Source: Azohydromonas caseinilytica
Lineage (GTDB): Bacteria; Pseudomonadota; Gammaproteobacteria; Burkholderiales; Burkholderiaceae_C
DNA: 64,000 nt
Assembly: GCF_012927045.1 (NCBI RefSeq)
Contig: NZ_JABBFW010000004.1
Coordinates: 124,001 to 188,000 of the forward strand
Direction: 5' to 3'
This document shows, piece after piece, positions 1 through 11,900 of this stretch. Each line of letters opens with the position of its first letter. Within the stretch, counting starts at the first letter, position 1. Under the pieces are notes generated by a model, which made no database searches, had not been told where the DNA came from, and saw only the letters and a list, made by a program, of their open reading frames with translations. A program made the position numbers and the translations under genes.

Positions 1-453
1 CTGGCGGTCCGGAAAGCACTTGAGCACGCCGCTGGCCTGCTCGTAGTCCAGGTGCACCAGGATGGCGGCGGCGATCTGCGGGTGCTCGTTGCGCATGAGC
101 TCCGCCACCGAGGGCGGGTCCATCCACTTCAGGCTCTCGATGCCGGTGATGTCGCTGGCCTGCATGATGCGTTCGATCAGCAGGTTGGCCTTGTCCTCGC
201 CCAGCGCGCGGCGCAGCACGCCCTTGACGTACTCGTCGTTGTCGGGCACCAGCAGGCTGTGGCTGTTGGCTTCCTCGGCGAAGCGGTGCAGCACGCCGTC
301 GAGCTTCTCGCGCGACACGGGCTTCATGCGCGTGATGGTCTCGCCCAGGCGCTGCACCTCTTTAGGGGCGAGGTGCTTGAACACGGCCGCCGCCTCTTCC
401 TCGCCCAGCGTCATGAGCATGATCGCGGCGTCTTCCAGTCCCTGATCGTCCAT
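1..453 (-). CDS. fliG: Flagellar motor switch protein FliG, N-terminal part (cut by window edge)
   Basis: The reverse strand from 453 encodes MDDQGLEDAAIMLMTLGEEE and continues open to base 1, giving about 151 residues of a protein usually near 330. FliG forms the cytoplasmic C-ring with FliM and FliN and transmits torque from MotA; its N-terminal domain binds FliF. The segment seen shows the N-terminal helical domain and the start of the middle domain (HPQIAAAILVHLD, close to the EHPQ motif at the FliM contact). The ATG lies 6 bases after the fliF stop, so fliF-fliG are co-transcribed. The torque-generating C-terminal domain is outside the window. Confidence 0.95.
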   Translation of the reverse strand, partial: MDDQGLEDAAIMLMTLGEEEAAAVFKHLAPKEVQRLGETITRMKPVSREKLDGVLHRFAEEANSHSLLVPDNDEYVKGVLRRALGEDKANLLIERIMQASDITGIESLKWMDPPSVAELMRNEHPQIAAAILVHLDYEQASGVLKCFPDRQ

Positions 454-459
454 CGCGGG

Positions 460-2181
460 TCAGCTTTCCTTGTTGAACCAGCCGCGCAGGATGTTGGCCA
501 CCACCGCCGGGTTCTCCCGGGTCAGCGCGCGCATCTGGTCCAGCGACGAGGCATTGGCCGTTTCGGCCACCAGCGCCGGCGGCGGCATCATCGACACCCT
601 GGGCTTGGGCGGCACGGGCTCGGGCAGGGCCTGCGGGTCATCGACCACGGCGTCGAGCCGCGTGCCCGGCGCCGGGGTGCGCTGCAGCGCGCGCAGCGCC
701 GGGCGCACCAGGCCCAGCAGCAGCATCAGCGCCACCAGCGTCAGCGCCACGGGCATGCCCGCGCTGCGCAGCAGCTCCTGCAGCCAGGACTGCTGCCACA
801 GCGGCAGCGCCTCGGGCTGCGCGGAGGCGGGCGCCTGGAACGGCGCGCTGACCACCCGCACCGAGTCGCCGCGGTCCTTGCTGAAGCCGATGCTCTCCTG
901 CACCAGCGCGGTGAGCTTTTCCAGCTCCTCCACCGACGGCGCCAGGGTGGTGGTCTTGCCCCGGGGGTCGGTGCTGGTGCGGTGGTTGATCACCACCGCC
1001 GCATTGAGCCGCTTGACCATGCCGGTGGCGTTGCGCGTCACGCGCACGGTCTTGTCCAGCTCGTAATTGACCACGCTCTCGCGGCGCGCGCCGTTGGCCA
1101 GGGCGCTGCCCGCGGTCCCGCCGGTGGCGGTGCCGGAGTTGGGCTGCGTGGGCTGCAGCGGCGCCGAGGCGCCGTTGACGGGGGCGCTGGGCGCCTGCGG
1201 CGGCTGGTTGCTCACGGCCCCGGGCACGCCCGTGGGGGGCGTCCCGCCCGCGCCGGCGCCCACCTCGTTGCTGTGCATGCTGCGCACCGCGGCGGGCTCG
1301 CCGCCCTGGTTGGGCTTGTAGAGCTCGGCGGTGGACTCCGTCTGCGAGAAGTCCAGCTCCGCCGTCACCGTGGCGCGCAGGTTCTCGCGGCCCACCAGCG
1401 GCTCCAGGATGTCGATGACGCGCTGCTGCAGGCTGCGCTCGACCTGCTGCACGTAGGCCAGCTGCTGCGCGTCCAGCCCGGGCTGCTGCCCCGAGCCCTC
1501 GGGGCTCGACAGCAGCGCGCCGCTCTGGTCCAGCACGCTCACCGCCTTGGGATTCATCTCCGGCACCGACGCGGCCACCAGGTGCACGATGCCGGCGATC
1601 TGCGCGCGCTCCAGCGTCTGCCCCGGCCGCAGCGTCAGCAGCACCGAGGCGCTGGGCTTCTGGCTCTCGCGGAAGAAGCCCGTCTGCTGCGGCAGCGCCA
1701 GGTGCACGCGCGCGGCCTCCACCGCGCCCAGCGACATGATCGAGCGCGTGAGCTCGCCCTCGAGCCCGCGCTGGAAGCTCACGCGCTCCTGGAACTGCGT
1801 CTGGCCGAAGCGGGCGTTGTCCATCAGCTCGAAGCCCACGATGCCGCCCTTGGGCAGCCCGGCCGAGGCCAGCTTGAGCCGCACGTCGTGCACCTTGTCC
1901 GCGGGCACCAGCAGCGTGCCGCCCTCGCCGTGGCGGTAGGGCACGTTCATCTGCGCCAGCTGCGCCAGCACGGCGCCGCCGTCCTTGTCCGACAGGTTGG
2001 TGTAGAGCACCCGGTAGTCGGGCTGGCTGCTCCACAGCAGCAGGGCGACCAGCACCGCGAGCAGTCCGGCCGCGCCCGCGCCCAGCATGAGCCTGTTGCG
2101 AGGCGGCAGGGCCGCCAGGCGCGCGAAGCGGCCGGCGGCGGCCGGCGGCTGGGAAGTGACGGGAGAGAGGGCTTGGTCCAT
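460..2181 (-). CDS. fliF: Flagellar MS-ring protein FliF
   Basis: A 573-residue protein, the normal size for FliF, which forms the MS-ring in the inner membrane around the export gate and carries the C-ring. It shows a first membrane helix at about residues 33-50, ring-building motifs near residues 55-230 (RVLYTNLSDKDGG, ALPQQTGFFRESQKPSASV), a low-complexity Pro/Gly/Ala linker around 300-370, a second membrane helix near 480-500, and a cytoplasmic FliG-binding tail ending ENPAVVANILRGWFNKES. It is the first gene of a leftward operon with fliG and is divergent from fliE. Confidence 0.96.
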   Translation of the reverse strand: MDQALSPVTSQPPAAAGRFARLAALPPRNRLMLGAGAAGLLAVLVALLLWSSQPDYRVLYTNLSDKDGGAVLAQLAQMNVPYRHGEGGTLLVPADKVHDVRLKLASAGLPKGGIVGFELMDNARFGQTQFQERVSFQRGLEGELTRSIMSLGAVEAARVHLALPQQTGFFRESQKPSASVLLTLRPGQTLERAQIAGIVHLVAASVPEMNPKAVSVLDQSGALLSSPEGSGQQPGLDAQQLAYVQQVERSLQQRVIDILEPLVGRENLRATVTAELDFSQTESTAELYKPNQGGEPAAVRSMHSNEVGAGAGGTPPTGVPGAVSNQPPQAPSAPVNGASAPLQPTQPNSGTATGGTAGSALANGARRESVVNYELDKTVRVTRNATGMVKRLNAAVVINHRTSTDPRGKTTTLAPSVEELEKLTALVQESIGFSKDRGDSVRVVSAPFQAPASAQPEALPLWQQSWLQELLRSAGMPVALTLVALMLLLGLVRPALRALQRTPAPGTRLDAVVDDPQALPEPVPPKPRVSMMPPPALVAETANASSLDQMRALTRENPAVVANILRGWFNKES

Positions 2182-2391
2182 GGCGGCGCGACGGAACGAC
2201 GGAAGCTGCGCGGGCAGCCGGCGCAGGAGAAGGCGATTCTTGAGCCGGGCGCGGCCCGGGCATCGGCTGATGAAACGGGCAAAGCCGGCCCACTTCGCTC
2301 CACCGCGCCCGCGGCGACGCTCCTAGAGTCCGGCCAGCCTGGGGTTATCACGTCCAGTTACATCACCTTTCCCCCGGGGAACCTGTCTGCC
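2182..2391. promoter_or_regulatory. Divergent fliF / fliE intergenic region
   Basis: A 210-base gap separates two divergent early flagellar genes, so it must hold both promoters. No sigma-28 pattern is readable on either strand. On the plus strand CCTAGAGTC (about 2322-2330) could be a -10-like element for fliE; a similar CCTAGACTC stands upstream of the gene at 14537. No FlhDC box could be identified by eye. The call rests on gene arrangement rather than a recognised site. Confidence 0.4.
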
Positions 2392-2712
2392 ATGGATCTC
2401 AAACTCAAACCTTTTGATTTCGCGCAAGCCCTGGCCCGTGCCGGGCTGCAGGCCGATGGCCAGCCGCTGCGCACGGCCGCTGCGCCCCAGGCCGGCTTCG
2501 CGCAGGCCATGGCCCGGGCGCTGGAGTCCGTGAGCGCCTCGCAGAACGAGGCGCAGCGCCTGCAGCGCGAGGTGCAGCTCGACAGCCCGGGCGCGAGCAT
2601 CGAGCAGACCATGGTCGCGATGCAGAAGGCGCAGATCGGCTTCCAGGCCACGCTGTCGGTGCGCAACCGGCTGGTACAGGCCTACACCGACATCATGAGT
2701 ATGCAAGTGTAA
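2392..2712 (+). CDS. fliE: Flagellar hook-basal body protein FliE
   Basis: A 106-residue protein of normal FliE length starting MDLKLKPFDFAQAL. FliE is the junction between the MS-ring and the rod and is an early export substrate. The C-terminal half (SIEQTMVAMQKAQIGFQATL, then VRNRLVQAYTDIMSMQV) is the conserved FliE helix. A much longer open frame reads through from upstream, but the conserved FliE start is at 2392, so the upstream reading is a shadow of fliF. It is divergent from fliFG and is followed by the giant repeat gene instead of another flagellar gene. Confidence 0.95.
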   Translation: MDLKLKPFDFAQALARAGLQADGQPLRTAAAPQAGFAQAMARALESVSASQNEAQRLQREVQLDSPGASIEQTMVAMQKAQIGFQATLSVRNRLVQAYTDIMSMQV

Positions 2713-2766
2713 CTTTGGGTAAGGCGACTTAATTCCCGCTCTTTGCCTGTTTCTTGTTCCGGTCCC

Positions 2767-2793
2767 TAAAGAACTTCAGGGCCCCGTCGATAT
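2767..2793 (+). promoter_or_regulatory. Candidate sigma-28 (FliA) promoter for the giant repeat gene
   Basis: TAAA at 2767-2770, a 15-base spacer, and GTCGATAT at 2786-2793 match the FliA pattern TAAA-N15-GCCGATAA with mismatches only in the -10 box. The same spacing is found before fliD, motA, flgM and flgG here. Transcription would begin near 2800, giving a leader of about 150 bases to the ATG at 2954. The leader contains two inverted repeats, ACGCCC/GGGCGT near 2811-2830 and TCCGGTG/CACCGGA near 2835-2870. Confidence 0.65.
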
Positions 2794-2953
2794 GACGAAG
2801 GGAAACGCCCCGATACACATCAGGGCGTCAGCGTCCGGTGGCTTGAAGAGGGCCGCCGGGCACCGGATCACCACCACGACACCACCCTTCGGGAAACCCG
2901 TCGCTGCCGTCTGCAATACCGAGCCCAGCGGCCGTGCTTGTTAGAGGAACGCC

Positions 2954-5900
2954 ATGCCCACCATCACTCCTGCGACCCCCACAGAAACGATCGCTGCGCT
3001 GACCCCGACTGAAGTCATGGCGCTGACCTCGGCGGACTGGGCGGCCTTCACCCCCGCGCAGGCCGCTGCCCTGACCTCGACGAGCGTGCTCGTCATGGGC
3101 AGCGAAGACATCCGCTACATGCAGCCTGTCAGCGTCGGGGCCATCAGCGCCGGCAGCATCAGCTCGCTGACGCAGACGGCCGTGCGCGGCCTGACCACGG
3201 CCCAGATCGTGGAGCTGACGCCCACGCAGACGGCCGCCATGACCGGCGTGCAGTTCGCCGCCTTCTCCAACACGCAGTTCGGCGCCCTGGGCACCGCCTC
3301 GCTCAACGCGCTGGGCCCGGCGCAGCTGGTGTCGCTCACCACCCAGCAGCTGGCCGGCCTGACGGCCGAGCAGGCGGCCAACATGGAAGTGGCCGACCTG
3401 ACCCAGATCAGCGCCGCGGCCCTGTCGGCCGTGCGCACCGCGGCGATCGCCGCGCTCAACAGCGACCAGGTCAGCGCCCTGACGGCCTCGCAGCTCGTGG
3501 GGCTGACCAACACGCAGTTCGCCGCGCTGGACGTGGAAGACCTGGTGGCGCTGAGTACGGCCCAGTTCTCCATCCTCACCACCAGGCAGGTGGTCGGGCT
3601 CACCGCCACGCAGGTGGCCGGCCTGGAAGCGGCCGACCTCGGGGCGATCAACACCTCAGCCTTCCGTGTGCTGACCGCGGCGCAGCTGGCCGCGATCACG
3701 AGCGACCAGGTGACCGCGCTCAACGCGGCCCAGGTCTCTACGCTCAACGGCACGCAGGTGCGCGCCCTGGCGCCGGAAACGCTGACGGCCATGCAGACCG
3801 ATGAGCTGGCCGCCATCAACAGCCTCGCCATCAGGAGCCTCTCGCTGGAGCAGGTGGCGGCGCTGACCTCCGAGCAGGTGGTCAACATGACCTCCTCGCA
3901 GCGCGTGGCGATGACCTCGACGCAGTTCGCGACGCTGGGGACGGAAGATGTCGCTGCGCTGAGCACGCTGCAGCTTTCCCAGCTCTCCAACGCGCAGGTC
4001 GCCGGGCTGACGGTCGACCATGTGACCCACCTCTCGGCTGCCCAGATGGCGGCCCTGAACACCTCCGCCATCAAGGGGCTGGGCCTGGAGGAGATCGCCG
4101 TCCTCACCCCCGCCCAGGTGGCGGCCCTGACCCCCGCGCAGCTCGGCGCCCTCACCAGCACGCAGATCAGCGCGATCGATCTCGGCGGCGTCAATGCGCT
4201 GAGCTCGGCCCAGTTCGCCAGCTTCTCCAGCGTGCAGGTCGCGGGCCTGACCACGCTGCAGGTGCAGGCCCTGGACAGCGCTGACCTGGCGGCCCTGAAG
4301 TCCACGGCCATCGAGGGCCTGGGCCTGGCGCAGGTCGCCGCGCTGAGCTCCGCCCAGGTGAACAGCCTGAGCACGGCACAGCTCAACGGCTTCACCGCCA
4401 AGCAGATGGCCGCGCTGGAGACGGAAGACCTCAATGCGCTGAACACCTTCCAGTTCTCCAAGCTGGGCTCCGAGCAGGTGGCCGGGCTGACCTCGGTGCA
4501 GGTCGCCAACCTGGAGCTGGCCGACCTGCAGGTCCTGCGCACCGACGCCATCGCGGTGCTGGGCACGGCCAACATTGCCGCGCTCGACAGCGCGCACATC
4601 GCCGCCCTGACCGGGGCGCAGGTTGCCGTGCTGTCTCCCGCGCAGATCGCTGCCATCTCCACGGCGGCCATCTCCGGCCTGGACACGCAGGACATCCGCA
4701 TCCTGGGCTCCGCCGCCATCAGGGCGCTGTCCACGGCGCAAATCGAGGCGCTGACCAGCGCCCAGGTGGGCGCCATGTCGAGCCAGGTGTACTACCTCAG
4801 TAGCACACAGATCTCGGCCCTGCAGACCGACGACATCGTGGCGCTGACCCCGGCGCACTTCTCGCTGTTCGGCAGCCAGCACCTGGCCGGGCTGACGACG
4901 GCGCACATCCAGGCGATGGGCACCGAGGACATCGTCTCGCTGACCAGCACCGTGCTGGGCGGGCTGGGTACGGCCCAGATCGCCGCGCTGAGCACCGCGC
5001 AGGTGCAGGCCCTGACCCCGTACCAGCTCGTCTCGCTCAAGGCGGCGCAGCTGGCCGCCATGGAAACCCAGGACATCCAGGCGCTGACCACGAAGCAGTT
5101 CGCCGCCTTCGGCAGCGCGCAAGTGGGCGCGCTGACGGCGCTGCAGGTGCAGAGCCTCGAGACCCAGGACCTGGTCGTCCTGAACACCACGGCCCTCAGG
5201 GGCCTGAGCGCGGAGCAGGTCGCGGCGCTGACGACCGAGCAGGTCCAGAAGCTCACCGCGGTGCAGATCTCCTCGCTGGGCAGCGCGCAGATCGCCGCGC
5301 TGGAGACGCAGGACGTCCAGGCGCTGACCACGGCGCAGTTCGCCGCCTTCACCACCGCGCAGGTGGCCGGCCTGCAGCCCAGCCAGATCCCCTCGCTGGG
5401 CACCGATGACCTGGCCGCCCTGAGCTCCGCCGCGCGCGAGAGCCTGAGCGACGCGCAGATCGCGGCGATGACGCCCGCGCAGCTCGCCGCGCTGGGCTCC
5501 GGGGTGCTGGTCACCCTCACCAGCGAGCAGATCGCGGCGCTGGACCCGCTGGCCATCCAGGCCATGACCTCGGCGCAGTTCGCCGCGTTCACCAGCGAGC
5601 AGGTCGCCGGCCTGCGGCCCTCGCAGATCGGCTACCTGGCCACCGACGAGCTGGCGGCCATCACGCCCGCGGCCATCAAGGGCCTGGCCTCGGAAACCAT
5701 CAACGCCATCAGCGCCGGCCAGATCACCTACCTGACCACGGCCCAGTACGCCGCGCTGTCCAGCGCCCAGATCGCCGGCATCCACGTCGGCGTCGTGCCG
5801 TCGCTGGCCACCGATGACTTCGCCGCCATCACCACGGCCGCCATCAAGGGGCTGACTGCGGCGCAGATGCAGGCCCTCACCAGCCAGCACACGGTGGCCC

Positions 5901-8900
5901 TGACCTCGGCGCAGATCCAGGCGCTCACCAGCGCGCAGATCGCCGCGCTGGACACGCTGGACCTGGTCCGGATGTCCAGCGCCCAGTACGGCGCCTTCAC
6001 CAGCGAGCAGGTCGCCGGCCTGACCAGCGTGCAGCTCGCCAACCTGGAGTCCGACGACTGGAAGAACCTCTCGACCGCGGCGCTCCGGGGCCTGAACGCG
6101 GCGCAGATCACGGGCCTGACCACGCAGCAGGTCCAGCTGCTGGGCACGGACAAGATCGCCGCCCTCGACAGCGCCCAGCTGGGCGCGATGGACACCATCG
6201 ACTTCAACGCCCTGACCTCGGCGCAGATCGCCAAGCTCACCAGCGCGCAGGTGGCGGGGCTGTCGGCGGTGCAAGGCGCCGCCCTGGGCTCCGAGGAGGT
6301 GTTCTACCTCAGCACGGACGCCATCCGCGGCCTGAGCACGACGGCCATTGCCGCGATGACCACCGCGCGGGTGGCTGACCTGAGCTCGCTGCAGCTGGCA
6401 CAGCTCACCAGCGCGCAGGTCGCCGCCATCAACCCCGCGGCGCTGGCGACGACGTTCATCTCGACGCTGGAGATGCAGCAGTTCACGCCTGCGGCCATCC
6501 AGGGCTTCACCTCGGCGCAGATCGCGGCATTGCCCTCGGCACAGCTGCTGGCCCTGCTGCCGCAGCAGTTCCAGGCGCTCACCAGCGCGCAGATCGGCTG
6601 GCTGACCACGACCGCCATCCAGAACCTGACGCCCACGCAGTACGCCCTGCTCACCAGCCAGCAGGCGGTCGGCCTGACCGCCACGCAGCTGGCCAGCATG
6701 GTGATGTCCGACGACTGGAAGGCGCTCAGCGCCGACGCCATCCGCGCCCTGACCACGGCGCAGATCGCGTCGCTGGCATCCCAGCACCTGGTCAACATGG
6801 TGCCGGCGCAGCTGCAGGCGCTCACCAGCGCGCAGATCGGCGCGCTGAGCACGGTGGCCCTCAACGGCCTGACGGGCTCGACCCAGTTCGGCCTGCTCAC
6901 CAGCACCCAGGTGGCGGGGCTGACGACCGCGCAGGTCGCCGCCCTGGTGGCCACGGACGACTGGAAGTACCTCAGCCCTGAGGCCCTCCGCGGCCTGAAT
7001 TCGGCGCAGATCCAGGCGCTGACCACCCAGCACATGCAGCAGATCCAGTCGCTGCAGCTGCAGGCGCTGACCAGCGCGCAGATGGGCGCCCTGGAAACGG
7101 CCGACCTGTCGGCGCTGAGCTCGACGCAGTTCGGCTACCTCTCCAGCGCGCAGCTCGCCGGCCTGAAGGCCACGCAGGCCGCGGGCCTGGACTCGGCTGA
7201 CATCGGCGGCTTCGCCGCCGATGCCATCCGCGGGCTGAGCACGGCCGTGATCTCCGGGCTCAACAGCCTGCAGATCCAGGCCCTGGCCACGAACCAGATG
7301 TCGCAGCTCACCAGCGCGCAGGTCGCCGCCATCGGCACCGCCGCGATCGCCGGCCTGCAGACGCAGGACATGACGCTGCTCAGCACCGATGCCATCCGCG
7401 GCCTGACCGCGGCGCAGATCCAGGTGCTGACCTCCGCGCAGATGGCGGGCTTCAACTCGGCGCAGATCCAGGCGCTGACCAGCAAGCAGATCGCCGCGCT
7501 GACCACGCAGGACTTCGTGGCGCTGAACGCCACCGCGCACTTCGCCGCGATGACCAGCGCGCAGGTGAAGGGCTTCACGCTGGCCCAGCTCGCCACCATG
7601 GCCTCGGATGACCTGCGTGCCCTGGGCACCGACGCCATCCGGGCGCTGAGCACGGCGCAGATCCAGGCACTGGGCAGCCAGCACTTCAACCAGCTCCAGA
7701 CGGCACAGCTGCAGGCGCTGACCAGCGTGCAGATGGGCGCGCTGGAAACGGGCGACCTGTCGATCCTGAACTCGACGCAGTTCGGCTTCTTCTCCAGCGC
7801 GCAGCTCGCCGGCCTGAAGGCCGCGCAGGCCGCGGGCCTGGACTCGGCTGACATCGGCGGCTTCACCACCGATGCCATCCGCGGGCTGAGCACGTCCGTG
7901 ATCTCCGGGCTCAACAGCGCCCAGATCCAGGCCCTGGCCACGAACCAGATGTCGCAGCTCAGCAGCGCGCAGGTCGCCGCCATCGGCACCGCCGCGATCG
8001 CCGGCCTGCAGACGGCGGACATGCAGCAGATCACCTCTGCCGCCATCCGTGGCCTGACCACGGCGCAGATCCAGCAGCTGACCTCCGCGCAGATGGCGGG
8101 CTTCAACTCGGCCCACATCCAGGCGCTGACCAGCGCGCAGATCGCCGCGCTGACCACGCAGGACTTCGTGGCGCTGAACGCCACCGCGCACTTCGCCGCG
8201 ATGACCGGCGCGCAGGCGAAGGGCTTCACGCTGGCCCAGCTCGCCACCATGGCCTCGGATGACCTGCGTGCCCTGGGCACCGAGGCCATCCGGGCGCTGA
8301 GCACGGCGCAGATCCAGGCGCTGGGCAGCCAGCACTTCAACCAGCTCCAGACGGCACAGCTGCAGGCGCTGACCAGCGTGCAGATGGGCGCGATGGAGAC
8401 GGGTGACCTGTCGATCCTGAACTCGACGCAGTTCGGCTTCTTCTCCAGCACGCAGCTCGCCGGCCTGAAGGCCGCACAGGCCGCGGGCCTGGACTCGCAG
8501 GACATCGGCGGCTTCACCACCGATGCCATCCGCGGGCTGAGCACGGCCGTGATCTCCGGGCTCAACAGCGCCCAGATCCAGGCCCTGGCCACGAACCAGA
8601 TGTCGCAGCTCAGCAGCGTGCAGGTGGCCGCCATCAGCACCGCCGCGATCACCGGCCTGCAGACGCAGGACATGCAGCAGCTCACCTCTGCCGCCATCCG
8701 CGGCCTGACCACGGCGCAGATCCAGCAGCTGACCTCCGCGCAGATGGCGGGCTTCAACTCGGCCCACATCCAGGCGCTGACCAGCGCGCAGATCGCCGCG
8801 CTGACCACGCAGGACTTCGTGGCGCTGAACGCCACCGCGCACTTCGCCGCGATGACCGGCGCGCAGGCGAAGGGCTTCACCCTGGCCCAGCTCGCCACCA

Positions 8901-11900
8901 TGGCCTCGGATGACCTGCGTGCCCTGGGCACCGAGGCCATCCGGGCGCTGAGCACGGCGCAGATCCAGGCGCTGGGCAGCCAGCACTTCAGCCAGATGCT
9001 GACGGCGCAGCTGCAGGCGCTGAGCAGCGCGCAGATGGGCGCGCTGGAAACGGCCGACCTGTCGAACCTGAACTCGACGCAGTTCGGCTTCTTCTCCAGC
9101 GCGCAGCTCGCCGGCCTGAAGGCCGCGCAGGCCGCGGGCCTGGACTCGCAGGACATCGGCGGCTTCACCACCGACGCCATCCGCGGGCTGAGCACGTCCG
9201 TGATCTCGGGGCTCAACAGCGCCCAGATCCAGGCCCTGGCCACGAACCAGCTCTCGCAGCTCAACAGTGCGCAGGTGGGCGCCATCGGCACCGCCGCGAT
9301 CACCGGCCTGCAGACGCAGGACATGGTGCAGATCACCACGGCCGCCATCCGTGGCCTGACCGCGGACCAGATCCAGCAGCTGACCTCCGCGCAGATGGCG
9401 GGCTTCACCACGGCCCACATCCGGGCGCTGACCAGTGCGCAGATCGCCGCGCTGACCACGCAGGACTTCGTGGCGCTGACGGCTTCGACGCACTTCGCCG
9501 CGATGACCAGCGCGCAGGCCCAGGGCTTCACCCTGGCCCAGCTCGCCACCATGGCCTCGGATGACCTGCGTGCCCTGGGCACCGACGCCATCCGGGTGCT
9601 GAACACGGCGCAGATCCAGGCGCTGGCCAGCCAGCACTTCGGCCAGATGCTGACGGCGCAGCTGCAGGCGCTGAGCAGCACGCAGATGGGCGCGCTGGAG
9701 ACGGGCGACCTGTCGAACCTGAACTCGACGCAGCTCGGGTTCTTCTCCAGCACGCAGCTCGCCGGCCTCAAGGGCTCGCAAGCCGCGGGCCTGGACTCGC
9801 AGGACATCGGCGGCATCACCACCGCTGCCATCCGCGGCCTGGGCGCCGACGTGATCGCCTCGCTCAACACCGCGCAGATCTTCGCCCTGACCTCCGCGCA
9901 GATGGCGCAGCTCGACAGCGCGCAGGTGGCCGCCATCAACCCGGTGGCGCTGCAGACCATCCCGGTCGCGGACCTGCAGGCCATCAGCGCCGAGGGCATC
10001 AAGGGCCTGACCTGGGCCCAGATGCAGGCACTGACGAACGCGCAGCTGCAAGGCCTGACCTCCGTGCAGGTCCAGGCGCTCACCAGCGCCCAGATCGCGA
10101 TGTTCGACACGGCGGACATCCAGACCATGGGCACGCAGCAGTTCAGCGCGTTCACCAGCACGCAGGTGGCCGGGCTGACGCTGGCGCAGCTCGCCGCCAT
10201 GACGGGCACGGACGACCTGAAGGTGCTCACCAGCGCCGCCCTGCAGGGCCTCAGCGCCGCGCAGCTCCAGGCGCTGACCACGGGGCAGATGCAGATGCTC
10301 ACCTCAGCGCAGCTGCCGGGCTTCACCAGCGTGCAGTTCGCCGCGCTGGAAACGGACGACCTGCGCGCGCTGACCACGGCGCAGTACGCCGTGCTCACCA
10401 GCGCGCAGCTGGGCGCGCTCACGTCCGTGCAGGGCGGCGCGCTGGAGACGGCCGACCTGGCGACCCTCGCGCCTGATGCCATCCGCGGCATGAGCGCGGC
10501 GGCCTTCAGCGGGTTCGGCTCGGCGCAGATCGTGGCGCTGGGCACGAACCAGATGGCGCAGCTCACCAGCGCGCAGCTCGGCGCCATCAACGCGGCGGTG
10601 ATCGGCAACATGGAAACCCGCGACCTGGCGCTGATCAGCTCCGACGCCATCAAGGGCCTGACCACGGCGCAGATCGTGGCGCTGTCGAGCACGCAGGTGC
10701 AGAACCTGGCGGCGGGCCAGATCGCCGGCTTCACCAGCGCGCAGATCGCCGCGATGGAGACGGTGGACTTCAACGCCCTGACCTCGGCGCACCTGATGCA
10801 GTTCACCAGCGTGCAGGTGTCGGGCATGACGACCGCGCAGATCGCCACGCTGACCACCCAGGAGCTGCAGTACTTCAACTCCTTCTCGCTGCGCGGCCTG
10901 ACCGCGGCCCAGCTGGACTCGATGACCTCGGCCCAGCTGCAGGCCCTGGGCAACGTGGGCGTGGGCTCGCTCACCAGCAACCAGATCGCCCAGCTGAGCA
11001 CGGACGACCTCAACGCCCTGACGCTGTCGCAGTTCGCCTCGTTCACCAGCGAGCAGGTGCAGGGCCTGACGAGCTACCAGGTCGCCAACCTGCCGGTGGC
11101 GAAGCTGGCCGCCATCACCCCCGAGGCCTTCGCGGCCCTGGGCACGGCGCAGGTCGGTGCCATCACCAGCGCGCAGATCGACGACCTGACCCAGGGGCAG
11201 TTCGCCGCGCTGTCCAGCGCCCAGGTGTCCGCCCTCCAGGCGGCAGCGATCCCCTACGTGGAGCTCGCTGACCTGGCCGCGATCGGCACCGCGGCGATCC
11301 GGGGGCTCTCCGGCTCGGCCCAGATTGCGGCGCTGACCACGGCGCAGATGCAGGCACTGACCCTGGACCAGGTGGCCGCGCTTACCAGCCGGCAGCTCAC
11401 GTTCCTGGAGACGGCTGATCTCAAGGCGCTGACGACGGCTCAGTTCGCAGTGCTGAGCTCCGGCCAGCTGCGCGGCCTGGCGAGCAGCCAGATCGCCAGC
11501 CTGGACACCGAGGACCTCGCGGCCCTGAGCACCTCGGCCATCCGCAGCCTGGACTCGCACCAGTTCGGCGCGCTGACCAGCGCACAGCTGGCCGCGCTGA
11601 GCACGGACCAGATCCGCGCGCTCAGCTCCATCGAGCTGTCCACCCTGACCACCGGGCGCCTGGAGGCGCTGACCACGGCGCAGCTCGCCGCGCTCACGTC
11701 CGCCCAGGTGAGCTCGCTGTCGCTGGCGCAGGTCTACCTCATGGACAGCGAGGACATCGCGGCGCTGAACACGCAGGCCTTCGCGGCCCTGAGCTCGGCG
11801 CAGCTGCGCCAGCTCGGCGCCGTGGAGCTCGCCGCGATCACCACGGCGCAAGCCGCGGTGCTGAGCAGCGCGCAGGTGGCTGGCCTGCTCTCGGCCTCGA

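Noticed and set aside
2794-2953. Riboswitch (for example c-di-GMP type) in the leader of the giant gene
   Set aside because: The leader has two inverted repeats, but I cannot find the conserved core of any riboswitch class.
2954-3400. LapA-like N-terminal retention module with a di-alanine LapG cleavage site
   Set aside because: The octad repeat begins almost at once (about residue 13). No separate N-terminal domain or LapG-type site stands out, and no lapD/lapG genes are nearby.
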